NCBI RefSeq assembly: GCF_002150735.1
Contig: NZ_MUKA01000007.1
Location: 1-53,583, forward strand
Length of the DNA: 53,583 bases
Direction of reading: 5' to 3'
Origin: Streptomyces africanus
Lineage (GTDB): Bacteria; Actinomycetota; Actinomycetes; Streptomycetales; Streptomycetaceae
The notes beneath the pieces are model-generated. The model had not been told where the DNA came from, did not search any database, and saw only the letters and a list, made by a program, of their open reading frames with translations. A program made the translations under genes and the position numbers. How positions within the stretch are numbered: position 1 is the first letter of the stretch; every line of letters begins with the position of its first letter. Of this stretch, positions 43,297-52,138 are shown piece by piece.

Positions 43297-44106
43297 GCGC
43301 GTGTTCCTCCGCTGCCGCCCTGACGAGGGCCAGTGACTCCTGCTGCGACAACGCGTCGCTCAGGGCCAGAGAGTAGGCGGTCTGGCAGGCGCTCACCAGG
43401 GCTGGATCATCCATCAGGTTCCCGGTCTGGAAGCCCTCGACGTAGGCCACCGGGGCCGAGTCCTCGAACGTCATGAGCGTGAGCAGACTCTGCATGAGCG
43501 CGTGTGCCCCCACGCTGTACGGAAGGACATGCAAGCGCAGTCGTCCCGACTCGGCCATGTCCGCGATTTGTGGAGCTGCTCAGCCATGACCTGCGGCCCG
43601 CCGACGCAACGCCGGAGGACCGCCTCGTCGAGCAGGGTCCAGACCACAGGAGGCGCCGGCCCGTCGAGGATTCGTCGGCGCTCTGTTCGGATGACAACGA
43701 GCTCGTCAAGTTCCTCGGGCGTGTGGTTCGGCCGGTAGGCACGGAAGAGGGCCCGTGCGTAGTCGTCGGTCTGAAGCACTCCGGGGACCAGCGAAAGCGC
43801 GAACTGCTGGATCAATACGGCCAGTTGCTCAAGCTCGGCCACGGCTGCGAAGTGGTCGGTGTACTTCGACTCCAAGTCCTCCAGCCACCGCGCGAAGAAC
43901 CCGTCCGTCCCCAGCACCCGGTCGATCCGCTGCGCGTCGTCCGGCTTCGGAAGGCGCCTCCCGGCCTCGAAGTGGCTGATCAGCGTGGGAGAACGCACGA
44001 CCTGGTCGCTCAGTTCCTCCTGGGTGAGGCCGGCCGCAGTCCGCCGCAGCCTCAGCTCCTCCCCGTACTTCTCCCGCAGTGTTCGAGGCGTACGACGGTC
44101 GTCCAT
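43283..44106 (-). pseudogene. XRE/DUF5753 regulator, frameshifted
   Basis: The gene starts at 44106 (GAGGAG upstream) with an XRE helix-turn-helix (LRLRRTAAGLTQEELSDQV, SPTLISHFEAGRRLPKP) followed by DUF5753. The frame is lost at the run AAA at 43567-43569 (minus strand CAC AAA TCG). Re-reading one base there gives AEQLHKIADMAESGRLRLHVLPYS, exactly the family sequence, and the second frame continues to the normal end at 43283. This is a one-base deletion, a sequencing error, or conceivably a -1 ribosomal shift. Whole length would be about 275 residues, normal for the family. It forms a module with DUF397 and is divergent from the 97-residue gene. Confidence 0.85.
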
Positions 44107-44235
44107 GCGGCCAACTCCTCTTCTTGACAAGCGCGATGTCAAGCTCCCACCCCTGGCAGCGCAGCCAGCGCCGACCCCACTCTGTGAGTGCTTCACCACA
44201 GAACGCAGTCACCGCAGGTCGGAAGGCGAGCAGGC

Positions 44236-44529
44236 ATGACGGATGAGCAAGCGATGGCCGGGCGGCTGCTGCCCTGGACGACGGTCGAGGGCAGGCCGTG
44301 CTACCTCGTGGGCGATGGGACGGGGTACGTCTCGCGTCTCGCCGACGACATCGAGGACGTCCAGCTCGGCATGGCGGACGATCTGCTCGGCCACGCCGAC
44401 GCGCTCCTCGCGGAACGTCGCGTGACAAGCGTGGAGCTGCACTATCTGGCCCTGCGGCTCACCGAGTCCCTGCGGGACGTGAAGCGGGTGGCGGAGAGCA
44501 GAGGGGCGCGGCTCGCACCGTCGCCATGA
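44236..44529 (+). CDS. Small conserved-looking protein next to XRE module
   Basis: The 97-residue soluble protein (MTDEQAMAGRLLPWTTVEGR to ESRGARLAPSP) contains an N-terminal segment PCYLVGDGTGYVSRLADDIEDVQLG and a helical C-terminal half. I do not recognise a family. It is divergent from the frameshifted XRE gene with 129 bases between start codons, the position where Streptomyces modules of this type often carry an accessory small protein. GGAAGG lies upstream of the ATG. Confidence 0.7.
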   Translation: MTDEQAMAGRLLPWTTVEGRPCYLVGDGTGYVSRLADDIEDVQLGMADDLLGHADALLAERRVTSVELHYLALRLTESLRDVKRVAESRGARLAPSP

Positions 44530-44548
44530 CTCCGGCCAGGGAGCAGCG

Positions 44549-44809
44549 TCACTCTTCAGACCGCTGCTCGTGCCGGTGGGTGCCGCGGGCCAGTTCCTGG
44601 AGGAGCTCGTGCTCGGTCTTCCCGGTGTCCCGGGCCATCTTGCGCAGCAGCAGGGCGCAGAGGGCCGCCGCGCCGTCCATGAGGGCCTCGGTCGCCATGG
44701 GGTCCTCGCGCCGTCGTTCTGTCACGTAGGCCGTCAGCAGGTCGTTGCCGGAGACGTAGGCGGTCATGAACTCGATGCCGTTACGGAGACGGTCGTAGTC
44801 GCTGGTCAT
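44549..44809 (-). CDS. Small hypothetical helical protein
   Basis: The 86-residue acidic protein (MTSDYDRLRNGIEFMTAYVS to THRHEQRSEE) is predicted helical, with MDGAAALCALLLRKMARDTGKTEHELLQELA in the second half. No family is recognised. The ATG at 44809 fits the end of the upstream CGNR gene at 44830, so the two are probably one operon. It converges with the 97-residue gene. Confidence 0.7.
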   Translation of the reverse strand: MTSDYDRLRNGIEFMTAYVSGNDLLTAYVTERRREDPMATEALMDGAAALCALLLRKMARDTGKTEHELLQELARGTHRHEQRSEE

Positions 44810-44829
44810 GGTCGAACCGTCCCACACCG

Positions 44830-45432
44830 TCACCGCGAGCTGCTGCGGCGGGCATACGCCCGGGCCGCGCGGGCGCGGTCGCCGCAGCGGGTGGAGCACC
44901 ACTGGCGGCGGCCGTGGCGGAGCAGGTAGCGGTTGCAGGGCGGGGAGCCGCAGGCGGTGAGGCGTTCGGCGTCGGGGGACGTGAGCAGGTCGGCGGCGTC
45001 GGCGGCGAGGCTGGCCAGGGCCAGGTCGACGATCGCGGTGGTGGGGTGGGGGGCCGTGCGGTAGGGGCCGGTCTTGTCGTCCCACCGCAGCAGCGGGGCC
45101 GTGGGGACCCGGGTCATCGCGTCGTTGACGGCGGCCACGGCCGCGGGGAGGGCGGGCAGGCCTTCCGCGCGGGCGGCGAACAGCGACCTGATCTGTTCGC
45201 GCAAGGAGCGCAGCTGGGTCGCGCACACCTCCCGCATGCCGGCGTCGACCGGGGCGAGGCCGCGCCGGGTGAGCCAGTGGTTCGCCTGGTCGGGGGTACC
45301 CAGGAGGTCGACCGTGTGCCCGCCGGGCAGGGTGATCGCGCTGTTGACGAGGGCGAGGGAGGGGTGTTCCTCCTCGCCCTGTGCGGGCGGCGGGGCGGGC
45401 TGTCCGGTCACGAACTCTTCCATGCTTCTCAT
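44830..45432 (-). CDS. CGNR zinc-finger transcriptional regulator
   Basis: The 200-residue protein has the ABATE-like N-terminal domain (LALVNSAITLPGGHTVDLLG) and a C-terminal CGNR zinc finger, CGSPPCNRYLLRHGRRQWCSTRCGDRARAARAYARR, with the four Cys ligands. Such proteins are predicted DNA-binding regulators. The start may be 45432 or the ATG at 45423. It is divergent from an MBL-fold hydrolase gene, and the gap carries repeated sites that could be its operator. Confidence 0.9.
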   Translation of the reverse strand: MRSMEEFVTGQPAPPPAQGEEEHPSLALVNSAITLPGGHTVDLLGTPDQANHWLTRRGLAPVDAGMREVCATQLRSLREQIRSLFAARAEGLPALPAAVAAVNDAMTRVPTAPLLRWDDKTGPYRTAPHPTTAIVDLALASLAADAADLLTSPDAERLTACGSPPCNRYLLRHGRRQWCSTRCGDRARAARAYARRSSSR

Positions 45433-45447
45433 GGTACGGCTTGCGCG

Positions 45448-45503
45448 TATCCGTGAGGAGCGGGTACGTTCATCTCACGGTTCGAACACATCTATCCGTG
45501 AGG
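45448..45503. promoter_or_regulatory. Repeated site TATCCGTGAGG between CGNR and MBL genes
   Basis: TATCCGTGAGG occurs at 45448-45458 and again at 45493-45503, and its inverted core CTCACGG at 45474-45480. This arrangement in a 77-base divergent promoter region suggests binding sites for the CGNR regulator. The second copy overlaps the expected leader and ribosome site region of the hydrolase gene. Confidence 0.55.
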
Positions 45504-45509
45504 TTTTTG

Positions 45510-46313
45510 ATGTCTGCCCTTTCTCCGCCGACCGCGCCCTTCCCCGTCCGCGTCTTCGGCGGTCCGACCGCCCTCTTCGAGTACGGCGGCCTGCGCTTCC
45601 TGACCGACCCGACCTTCGACGGCCCCGGTGACTACCCCCGCGGTGACGGCCGGTTCCTGACCAAGACCGCGCCCTCCACCACCAGCCCCGCCGACCTCGG
45701 CCGCGTCGACGTGGTGCTGCTCTCCCACGACGAGCACGCCGACAACCTCGACACCTCCGGCCGGGCCCTCCTCGCCGGCGTACCGCTGACCCTGACCACG
45801 CCCGGCGGCGGCGAGCGCCTGGGCGAGAGCCTGGGAGAGAAGGTCAGGGGCCTGGCCGACTGGGAGTCCGTCGAGGTGGAGCGCCCCGACGGTGGCACGG
45901 TCACCGTGACCGGTGTCCCCGCCGTGCACGGCCCCGGCCCCCGCGAGGAGGTCGAGCCGGTCACCGGCCAGGTCGTCGGGTTCGTCCTGACCGGCGAGGG
46001 CCTGCCCACCGTCTACGTCAGCGGCGACAACGCCTCCCTCGAAGCGGTCCGCGAGATCGCCGGCCGCTTCGCGCCCGTCGACACCGCCGTGCTCTTCGCG
46101 GGCGCTCCCCGCTTCTCCGTCCTCTTCGACAACGAGGTCATCGTTCTGGACAGCGCCATGGCCGCCGAGGCCGCGCGCATCCTCGGCGCCCGCCGCGTGG
46201 TCCCCGTGCACTACGACAGCTGGGCCCACTTCACCGAAGGGCGCGAGGAGTTGGCGGCGGCTTTCACCGCCGCGGGGCTGGCCGACCGTCTGGACTGGGG
46301 CGGACGCGACTGA
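45510..46313 (+). CDS. MBL-fold metallo-hydrolase (UlaG-like)
   Basis: The 267-residue protein has the metallo-beta-lactamase fold: FGGPTALFEYGGLRFLTDPTF, the metal motif LLSHDEHADNLD, AVHGPG and the end VPVHYDSWAHFTEG. The metal motif is HDEHADN instead of the usual HxHxDH; from memory this variant (SHDxHxDN) is standard in one UlaG-like subgroup, so it is not a defect. The substrate is unknown. The ATG at 45510 is chosen because the conserved sequence starts there. It is divergent from the CGNR regulator and probably controlled by it. Confidence 0.88.
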   Translation: MSALSPPTAPFPVRVFGGPTALFEYGGLRFLTDPTFDGPGDYPRGDGRFLTKTAPSTTSPADLGRVDVVLLSHDEHADNLDTSGRALLAGVPLTLTTPGGGERLGESLGEKVRGLADWESVEVERPDGGTVTVTGVPAVHGPGPREEVEPVTGQVVGFVLTGEGLPTVYVSGDNASLEAVREIAGRFAPVDTAVLFAGAPRFSVLFDNEVIVLDSAMAAEAARILGARRVVPVHYDSWAHFTEGREELAAAFTAAGLADRLDWGGRD

Positions 46314-46320
46314 TCTGCCG

Positions 46321-46971
46321 TCACTTCCGCCAGAACAGGTGATGCGTCACCCCGCTCGGACTCGGCACGACATCGCAGTGGAACCGGTCGAACAGCTCCT
46401 CCGGCGACTCCCAGAGCCGTGAACCGGATCCGAGCTTCAGCGGCGAGACCGCGACATGGAGGGTGTCCACCAGGTCGGCTTCGAGGAACTCCCGGATGAT
46501 CGTGGCTCCGCCGCCGAGCCGGACGTCCTTGCCCTGGGCGGCCTCCCGGGCCTGTTCGAGGACCGCGGCCGGCTCGCCGCCGACGAAGTGGAACGTCGTG
46601 TCGGACAGGGTGAACGAGGGGCGTTCGTGGTGGGTCATGACGAACACCGGCGTGTGGAACGGGGGTTCCTCGCCCCACCAGCCCTGCCACTCGTAGTCCT
46701 GCCAGGGGCCGCGCTGGGGGCCGAACTTGTTGCGGCCCATGATCTCGGCGCCGATGTTGTGCGCGAAGTCGCGCGTCAAGTAGTCGTCGAGACCGCGGCT
46801 CCCGCCGGGGTCGGTGCGATTGGGCCAGCTCGCCGTGGCGCCGGCCCAGGCGAACATCTGCCCCGGGTCGGCGTGCCCGAAGGGCCGCTCCAAGGTCTGG
46901 TGCTCACCGGCACCGAATCCGTCGCTCGAGACGTTGAAGTTCTGCACGCGCAGTAGCTGCTGCTGGGACAC
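46321..46971 (-). CDS. Dihydrofolate reductase-like (RibD C-domain) protein
   Basis: The 216-residue protein is of the RibD-C/DHFR-like superfamily, NADPH-dependent reductases of pteridine- or flavin-type substrates. Characteristic parts are VQNFNVSSDGFGAG, NIGAEIMGRNKFGP, PVFVMTHHERP and the nucleotide loop DVRLGGGATIIREFLEADLVD. In Streptomyces such stand-alone proteins are common and mostly uncharacterised. It converges with the MBL gene, seven bases apart. Confidence 0.9.
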   Translation of the reverse strand: MSQQQLLRVQNFNVSSDGFGAGEHQTLERPFGHADPGQMFAWAGATASWPNRTDPGGSRGLDDYLTRDFAHNIGAEIMGRNKFGPQRGPWQDYEWQGWWGEEPPFHTPVFVMTHHERPSFTLSDTTFHFVGGEPAAVLEQAREAAQGKDVRLGGGATIIREFLEADLVDTLHVAVSPLKLGSGSRLWESPEELFDRFHCDVVPSPSGVTHHLFWRK

Positions 46972-47084
46972 GGCGCTCCTCCTGAGGGGTGGTCGATGCC
47001 TGTGGTCGTCGATGCCCGTGGTGGTCGACGAGGGTTGGACCGCCCGGGCCGGCGAAACTCATCGGTGGCCCGATTTCCTCCGGC

Positions 47085-47450
47085 TCACCCCGCCTGCGCG
47101 ACCACGTGCTCGATCACCTGCCGGAAGTCCTCGTTCGGGGAGAACTCCACGAACTCGCTGTCCTCCAGGGCGACCGGGACATGACCGGGCCCCCAGTAGT
47201 ACGCCTGTCCCGCCTCGTACTCCTCCTCGCCGGAGGCCGTGCGCATCCTGATCCGGCCCTTCAGCAGAAAGCCCCAGTGGGGGACCTGGCACGCGTCGCC
47301 GGGCAGGCCCTCGAGGGCCGGGCCCATGTCCGTGCCCCGGGGCAGGCTGATGTAGCTGACCGACATGTCGCCCCCGATCGGCATGGTGCGTACCTCCACG
47401 CCGTCGCTTTCGAGCGCGACGGGTACGTCGTTCCGGGTCGCCGCCGTCAT
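47085..47450 (-). CDS. Cupin-domain protein
   Basis: The 121-residue protein is a single small cupin. The two half-motifs are GDACQVPHWGFLLKGRIRMRTASGEEE and QAYYWGPGHVPVALEDSEFVEF. Metal ligands are not complete: there is one His in motif 1 and one in motif 2, so binding of a small molecule without catalysis is possible. It is monocistronic. Confidence 0.85.
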   Translation of the reverse strand: MTAATRNDVPVALESDGVEVRTMPIGGDMSVSYISLPRGTDMGPALEGLPGDACQVPHWGFLLKGRIRMRTASGEEEYEAGQAYYWGPGHVPVALEDSEFVEFSPNEDFRQVIEHVVAQAG

Positions 47451-47582
47451 GAATCCTCCGCTCCGGCCCGTTCAGGGACCTCGCGACAACGGACCCCCTC
47501 CCTCCACCCTGAACCGCCGGGCAGCACCCCGCGACATCACGATCCGGTCAAGAGGTGCCCTCGGGGTCTTGATTTACCGACG

Positions 47583-47620
47583 TGTAATCGATTCCATCCA
47601 GGTCGATGTAATCGATTCCA
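47583..47620. promoter_or_regulatory. Tandem LacI-type operators (TGTAATCGATTCCA x2)
   Basis: TGTAATCGATTCCA occurs at 47583-47596 and 47607-47620, 24 bases apart, so on nearly the same helix face. Each has an imperfect dyad around ATCGAT as expected for a LacI-family repressor. They lie 19 bases ahead of the rbsR start and likely mediate autoregulation and ribose induction of the operon. Confidence 0.8.
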
Positions 47621-47638
47621 CGAGGAGGTGGAGCGGCG

Positions 47639-48658
47639 GTGGCCAGCATCAAGGACGTCGCTGCCGAGGCCGGCGTATCCGTCGCCACGGTCTCGCGCGT
47701 CCTGAACGACCACCCGTCGGTCAGCGCCGACGCACGCACCCGCGTGCTGGCCGCCGTCGAGTCCCTGGGCTACCGCCCGAACGCCGTCGCCCGCTCCCTG
47801 CGCACCGACCAGACCCACACCCTCGGCCTGGTCATCAGCGACGTACTGAACCCGTACTTCACCGAACTGGCCCGCTCCGTCGAGGAGGAGGCCCGCGCGC
47901 TCGGCTACAGCGTCATCATCGGCAACGCCGACGAGCGGCCCGACCTCCAGGACCACCACGTGCGCAACCTGCTGGACCGGCGGATCGACGGGCTGCTCGT
48001 CTCCCCCACGGACGGTGGCTCGCCGCTGATGCTGGACGCGGCCCGGGCGGGGACGCCCATGGTGTTCGTGGACCGGTGGATCCCGGGCGTGGACGTGCCG
48101 GTGGTCCGGGCGGACGGCCGGGCCGCCGTGCGGGATCTCGTGGCGCATCTGTACGGGCTCGGGCACCGGCGGGTCGCGATCATCGCGGGTCCGGCGGCGA
48201 CCACGACCGGACGCGAGCGCGTGGAGGTCTTCAGGGAGGCTCTCCGGGAGCACGGGCTCGACCTCCCCGCGGCCTACACGGGCCAGGGCGACTTCCAGGC
48301 CGAGAGCGGGCGCCGGGTCACCGAGGGGTTCCTCGACCTGGCCGAGCCGCCCGAGGTCGTGTTCGCGGCCGACAACCTGATGGCGCTCGGCGCGCTGGAC
48401 GCCGTACGCGCGCGTGGACTGCGCGTGCCGGACGACATCGCGCTGGCCGCGTTCGACGACATCCCGTGGTTCGTGCACACCGATCCGCCGGTCACCGCGA
48501 TCGCCCAGCCCACGGGCGAGCTGGGCCGGGCCGCCGTACGGGCCCTGGTCGACCGCATCGAGGGGCGGCCCGGCGAGTCCGTCACCCTCCCCGCCCGCCT
48601 CGTCGTACGCCGCTCGTGCGGCGAGTCCCCCTCCCCAGTGCAAAGGAGCACGACGTGA
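47639..48658 (+). CDS. rbsR: LacI-family ribose operon repressor
   Basis: The 339-residue regulator begins with a LacI helix-turn-helix (MASIKDVAAEAGVSVATVSRVLN) and hinge helix (NAVARSLRT), followed by a periplasmic-binding-protein-like effector domain (TLGLVISDVLNPYFTELARSVEEEA, AFDDIPWFVHTDPP). The GTG at 47639 follows GAGGAGG. It overlaps rbsA by four bases (GTGA), so it is the first gene of the operon it is presumed to repress; ribose is the likely inducer from gene content. Confidence 0.92.
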   Translation: MASIKDVAAEAGVSVATVSRVLNDHPSVSADARTRVLAAVESLGYRPNAVARSLRTDQTHTLGLVISDVLNPYFTELARSVEEEARALGYSVIIGNADERPDLQDHHVRNLLDRRIDGLLVSPTDGGSPLMLDAARAGTPMVFVDRWIPGVDVPVVRADGRAAVRDLVAHLYGLGHRRVAIIAGPAATTTGRERVEVFREALREHGLDLPAAYTGQGDFQAESGRRVTEGFLDLAEPPEVVFAADNLMALGALDAVRARGLRVPDDIALAAFDDIPWFVHTDPPVTAIAQPTGELGRAAVRALVDRIEGRPGESVTLPARLVVRRSCGESPSPVQRSTT

Positions 48659-50199
48659 GCAACCCGGACGAGTTGCTGCGCATCGAGGGCATACGGAAAA
48701 CCTTCCCGGGTGTGGTCGCGCTGGACGGCGTGGACTTCGACCTGCGCCGGGGCGAGGTGCATGTGCTGCTCGGTGAGAACGGCGCGGGCAAGAGCACCCT
48801 CATCAAGATGCTCTCCGGCGCCTACACGCCCGACGCCGGGCGGATCCTGGCCGGCGGCGAGGAGGTGCGCATCCAGGGTGCGCAGGACTCCGAGCGGCTC
48901 GGGATCGCCACCATCTACCAGGAGTTCAACCTCGTTCCGGATCTGACGGTCGCCGAGAACCTCTTCCTGGGGCGGCAGCCGCGCCGGTTCGGGGTGATCG
49001 ACCGCAAGCGGATGGAGGCCGACGCCGAGGTCCTCCTCGCGCGCGTGGGCGTGAACGTGTCGCCCCGCGCGCGGGTGCGCGAACTCGGCATCGCGCGCCT
49101 GCAGATGGTCGAGATCGCCAAGGCGCTCAGCCTCGACGCGCGGGTGCTCATCATGGACGAGCCGACCGCCGTGCTCACCTCCGAGGAGGTCGAGAAGCTC
49201 TTCGCGATCGTGCGCACGCTGCGCGAGGACGGCGTCGGCATCGTCTTCATCACACATCACCTGGAGGAGATCGCCGCCCTGGGTGACCGGGTGACGGTCC
49301 TCCGGGACGGCCGGAGCGTCGGGCAGGTCCCGGCCTCCACGCCCGAGGACGAGCTCGTACGGCTCATGGTGGGGCGGTCGATCGAGCAGCAGTATCCGCG
49401 CGAGCGGGCCGGCCGCGGTGCCGCCCTGCTGTCCGTCGAGGGACTCACCCGCGACGGTGTCTTCCACGACGTCAGCTTCGAGGTGCACGCCGGTGAGGTC
49501 GTCGGCATCGCGGGGCTGGTCGGCGCCGGCCGTACGGAGGTCGTCCGGGCCGTGTTCGGGGCGGATCCGTACGACAAGGGGGCCGTGAAGGTCGGCGGTT
49601 CCTCCCTCCCCAAGTACGACGTCAATGCGGCGATGACCGCGGGCATCGGGCTCATCCCGGAGGACCGCAAGGGCCAGGGCCTGGTGCTGGACGCGTCGGT
49701 CGAGGAGAACCTCGGTCTGGTGACGCTGCGGTCCGCCACGCGCGCGGGGCTCGTCGACCTCAAGGGGCAGCGCGAGGCCGCCGAGCGGATCGCGGGGCAG
49801 CTCGGGGTGCGGATGGCGGGACTCGGCCAGCAGGTGCGCACCCTCTCCGGCGGCAACCAGCAGAAGGTCGTCATCGGCAAGTGGCTGCTCGCCGACACCA
49901 AGGTGCTGATCCTCGACGAGCCGACGCGCGGTATCGACGTCGGCGCCAAGGTCGAGATCTACCAGCTCGTCAACGAACTCACCGCCGCCGGCGCGGCCGT
50001 CCTGATGATCTCCAGCGATCTGCCCGAGGTGCTCGGCATGAGCGACCGGGTGCTGGTGATGGCGCAGGGCCGGATCGCCGGCGAACTCTCCGCCGACGAG
50101 GCGAGCCAGGACGCCGTGATGGCACTCGCCGTCAGCACTCCGACGACCACGAGCACGAGCACGACTACGACCGGAACGGAGGCCTCCCGTGGCCACTGA
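48655..50199 (+). CDS. rbsA: Ribose-type ABC importer ATPase (two NBDs)
   Basis: The 514-residue protein contains two tandem nucleotide-binding domains, as usual for the carbohydrate CUT2 class. The first has Walker A GENGAGKST and Walker B LIMDEPT. The second has the degenerate Walker A GLVGAGRTEV characteristic of RbsA second domains, LSGGNQQKVVIGKWL and LILDEPTRGIDVG. The C-terminal 20 residues are a Thr/Ser run. AAAGGAG precedes the GTG. The gene overlaps the permease fusion gene by 11 bases. Confidence 0.94.
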   Translation: MSNPDELLRIEGIRKTFPGVVALDGVDFDLRRGEVHVLLGENGAGKSTLIKMLSGAYTPDAGRILAGGEEVRIQGAQDSERLGIATIYQEFNLVPDLTVAENLFLGRQPRRFGVIDRKRMEADAEVLLARVGVNVSPRARVRELGIARLQMVEIAKALSLDARVLIMDEPTAVLTSEEVEKLFAIVRTLREDGVGIVFITHHLEEIAALGDRVTVLRDGRSVGQVPASTPEDELVRLMVGRSIEQQYPRERAGRGAALLSVEGLTRDGVFHDVSFEVHAGEVVGIAGLVGAGRTEVVRAVFGADPYDKGAVKVGGSSLPKYDVNAAMTAGIGLIPEDRKGQGLVLDASVEENLGLVTLRSATRAGLVDLKGQREAAERIAGQLGVRMAGLGQQVRTLSGGNQQKVVIGKWLLADTKVLILDEPTRGIDVGAKVEIYQLVNELTAAGAAVLMISSDLPEVLGMSDRVLVMAQGRIAGELSADEASQDAVMALAVSTPTTTSTSTTTTGTEASRGH

Positions 50200-52138
50200 C
50201 ACGCTCAAGAGCACCACGGGCGCGAGTGGCGCCACGGGCGGCCTGCGCCGCCTCCTGCTCGACAACGGCGCGCTCAGCGCCCTCATCGTCCTCGTCGTCG
50301 CGATGGCGGCGCTGTCCGGCGACTTCCTGACGACGGACAACCTCCTGAACGTCGGCGTGCAGGCGGCCGTCACCGCGATCCTCGCCTTCGGCGTGACCTT
50401 CGTGATCGTCTCGGCGGGCATCGACCTGTCGGTCGGCTCGGTCGCCGCGCTGTCGGCCACGGTCCTCGCGTGGAGCGCCACCTCGGCGGGCGTCCCCGTG
50501 TTCCTCGCCGTCCTCCTCGCCCTGGCGACCGGTGTCGCGTGCGGCCTGGTCAACGGCATCCTGATCTCCTACGGCAAGCTGCCGCCGTTCATCGCGACGC
50601 TGGCCCTGCTGTCGGTGGCCCGCGGTCTGTCCCTCGTCATCTCCGAGGGCTCCCCGATCCCCTTCCCCGACTCGGTCTCCCACCTCGGGGACACGCTCGG
50701 CGGCTGGCTGCCGGTGCCGGTCCTGGTGATGGTCGTCATGGGCCTGATCGCCGCGTTCGTGCTCGGCCGGACGTACATCGGCCGCTCGATGTACGCGATC
50801 GGCGGCAACGAGGAGGCCGCGCGGCTGTCCGGGCTGCGCGTGAAGCAGCAGAAGCTCGCGATCTACGCCTTCTCGGGCGTCTTCGCCGCCGTCGCCGGTG
50901 TCGTCCTCGCCGCCCGGCTGTCCTCCGCGCAGCCGCAGGCCGCCGACGGCTACGAACTGGACGCCATCGCCGCCGTCGTCATCGGCGGCGCCTCCCTCGC
51001 GGGCGGCACCGGCAAGGCGTCCGGCACGCTCATCGGCGCGCTGATCCTGGCCGTGCTGCGCAACGGGCTGAACCTGCTGAACGTGTCGGCGTTCTGGCAG
51101 CAGGTCGTCATCGGCGTCGTCATCGCGCTGGCCGTGCTGCTCGACACCGCGCGCCGCAAGGCCGGGGCGACCCCGGTCGCGGCCGGCACCGGCGGCGGCA
51201 GGGGCCGGCAGGCGGCGACGTACGCGCTCGCGGCCGTCGTCACCGTCGCGATCGTCGGCGCCACGTCCTTCCTGCACAACGGCTCCTCCTCGGCGAGCAC
51301 CCCGAAGATGGGCCTGTCGCTGTCCACCCTCAACAACCCCTTCTTCGTGCAGATCCGGGCGGGCGCCCAGGCCGAGGCGGAGAAGCTGGGCGTGGACCTG
51401 ACCGTCACGGACGCACAGAACGACGCCTCCCAGCAGGCCAACCAGCTGCAGAACTTCACCAGTTCCGGGCTCGGCGCGATCATCGTCAACCCGGTCGACT
51501 CGGACGCGGCGAGCAACTCGGTGAAGGCCGCCGACCAGGCGAAGATCCCGGTCATCGCCGTGGACCGGACCGTCAACAAGGCGGCGGTGGACACTCTCGT
51601 CGCCTCCGACAACATCGCCGGCGGTGAACTCGCGGCCAGGACCATCGCCGACAAGCTGGGCGGCAAGGGCAAGATCGTGATTCTCCAGGGCCAGGCCGGC
51701 ACCTCGGCCGCCCGTGAGCGCGCCCAGGGCTTCGCGAACGGCCTCAAGGCCTACCCGGGCATCCAGGTCGTCGCCCAGCAGCCCGCCGACTTCGACCGCA
51801 CCAAGGGCCTCGACGTGATGTCGAACCTGCTCCAGGCCCACCCGGACGTCCAGGGCGTGATCGCCGCCAACGACGAGATGGCGCTCGGCGCGATCAAGGC
51901 CCTGGGCTCCAAGGCCGGCACGTCGGTCTCCGTGGTCGGCTTCGACGGCACGCCTGACGGACTGAAGGCGGTCGAGGGCGGCACGCTGTACGCGTCCGTG
52001 GCGCAGCAGCCGTCCCAGCTCGGGAAGATCGCCGTGGACAACGCCCTGAAGGCCCTCCAGGGCAAGGAGGTCGAGGAGACGGTGAAGGTGCCGGTGAAGG
52101 TCGTCACGAAGGAGAACGTGGCCGGGTTCAGCGGCTGA
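50189..52138 (+). CDS. Fusion: ribose-type ABC permease (RbsC) + binding protein (RbsB)
   Basis: The 649-residue protein joins two importer subunits. Residues 1-320 are a CUT2 permease with about ten membrane segments, including AGIDLSVGSVAALSA and the ATPase-contact loop AIGGNEEAARLSGLRV (203-217). After a basic linker an extra membrane segment (about 342-362) puts the rest outside. From about residue 372 it is a complete sugar-binding protein (MGLSLSTLNNPFFVQIRAGA, IVNPVDSDAASNSVK, VVGFDGTPDGLKAV). There is no stop or signal peptide between the parts, and the reading frame is continuous without a frameshift scar. In most bacteria these are separate genes. GGAGG precedes the GTG. Confidence 0.92.
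   Translation: MATDTLKSTTGASGATGGLRRLLLDNGALSALIVLVVAMAALSGDFLTTDNLLNVGVQAAVTAILAFGVTFVIVSAGIDLSVGSVAALSATVLAWSATSAGVPVFLAVLLALATGVACGLVNGILISYGKLPPFIATLALLSVARGLSLVISEGSPIPFPDSVSHLGDTLGGWLPVPVLVMVVMGLIAAFVLGRTYIGRSMYAIGGNEEAARLSGLRVKQQKLAIYAFSGVFAAVAGVVLAARLSSAQPQAADGYELDAIAAVVIGGASLAGGTGKASGTLIGALILAVLRNGLNLLNVSAFWQQVVIGVVIALAVLLDTARRKAGATPVAAGTGGGRGRQAATYALAAVVTVAIVGATSFLHNGSSSASTPKMGLSLSTLNNPFFVQIRAGAQAEAEKLGVDLTVTDAQNDASQQANQLQNFTSSGLGAIIVNPVDSDAASNSVKAADQAKIPVIAVDRTVNKAAVDTLVASDNIAGGELAARTIADKLGGKGKIVILQGQAGTSAARERAQGFANGLKAYPGIQVVAQQPADFDRTKGLDVMSNLLQAHPDVQGVIAANDEMALGAIKALGSKAGTSVSVVGFDGTPDGLKAVEGGTLYASVAQQPSQLGKIAVDNALKALQGKEVEETVKVPVKVVTKENVAGFSG

Noticed and set aside
45720..45760. 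MBL hydrolase as inactive because HxHxDH is altered
   Set aside because: The variant SHDxHxDN is, from memory, the normal motif of one UlaG-like subgroup, so loss of function cannot be claimed.
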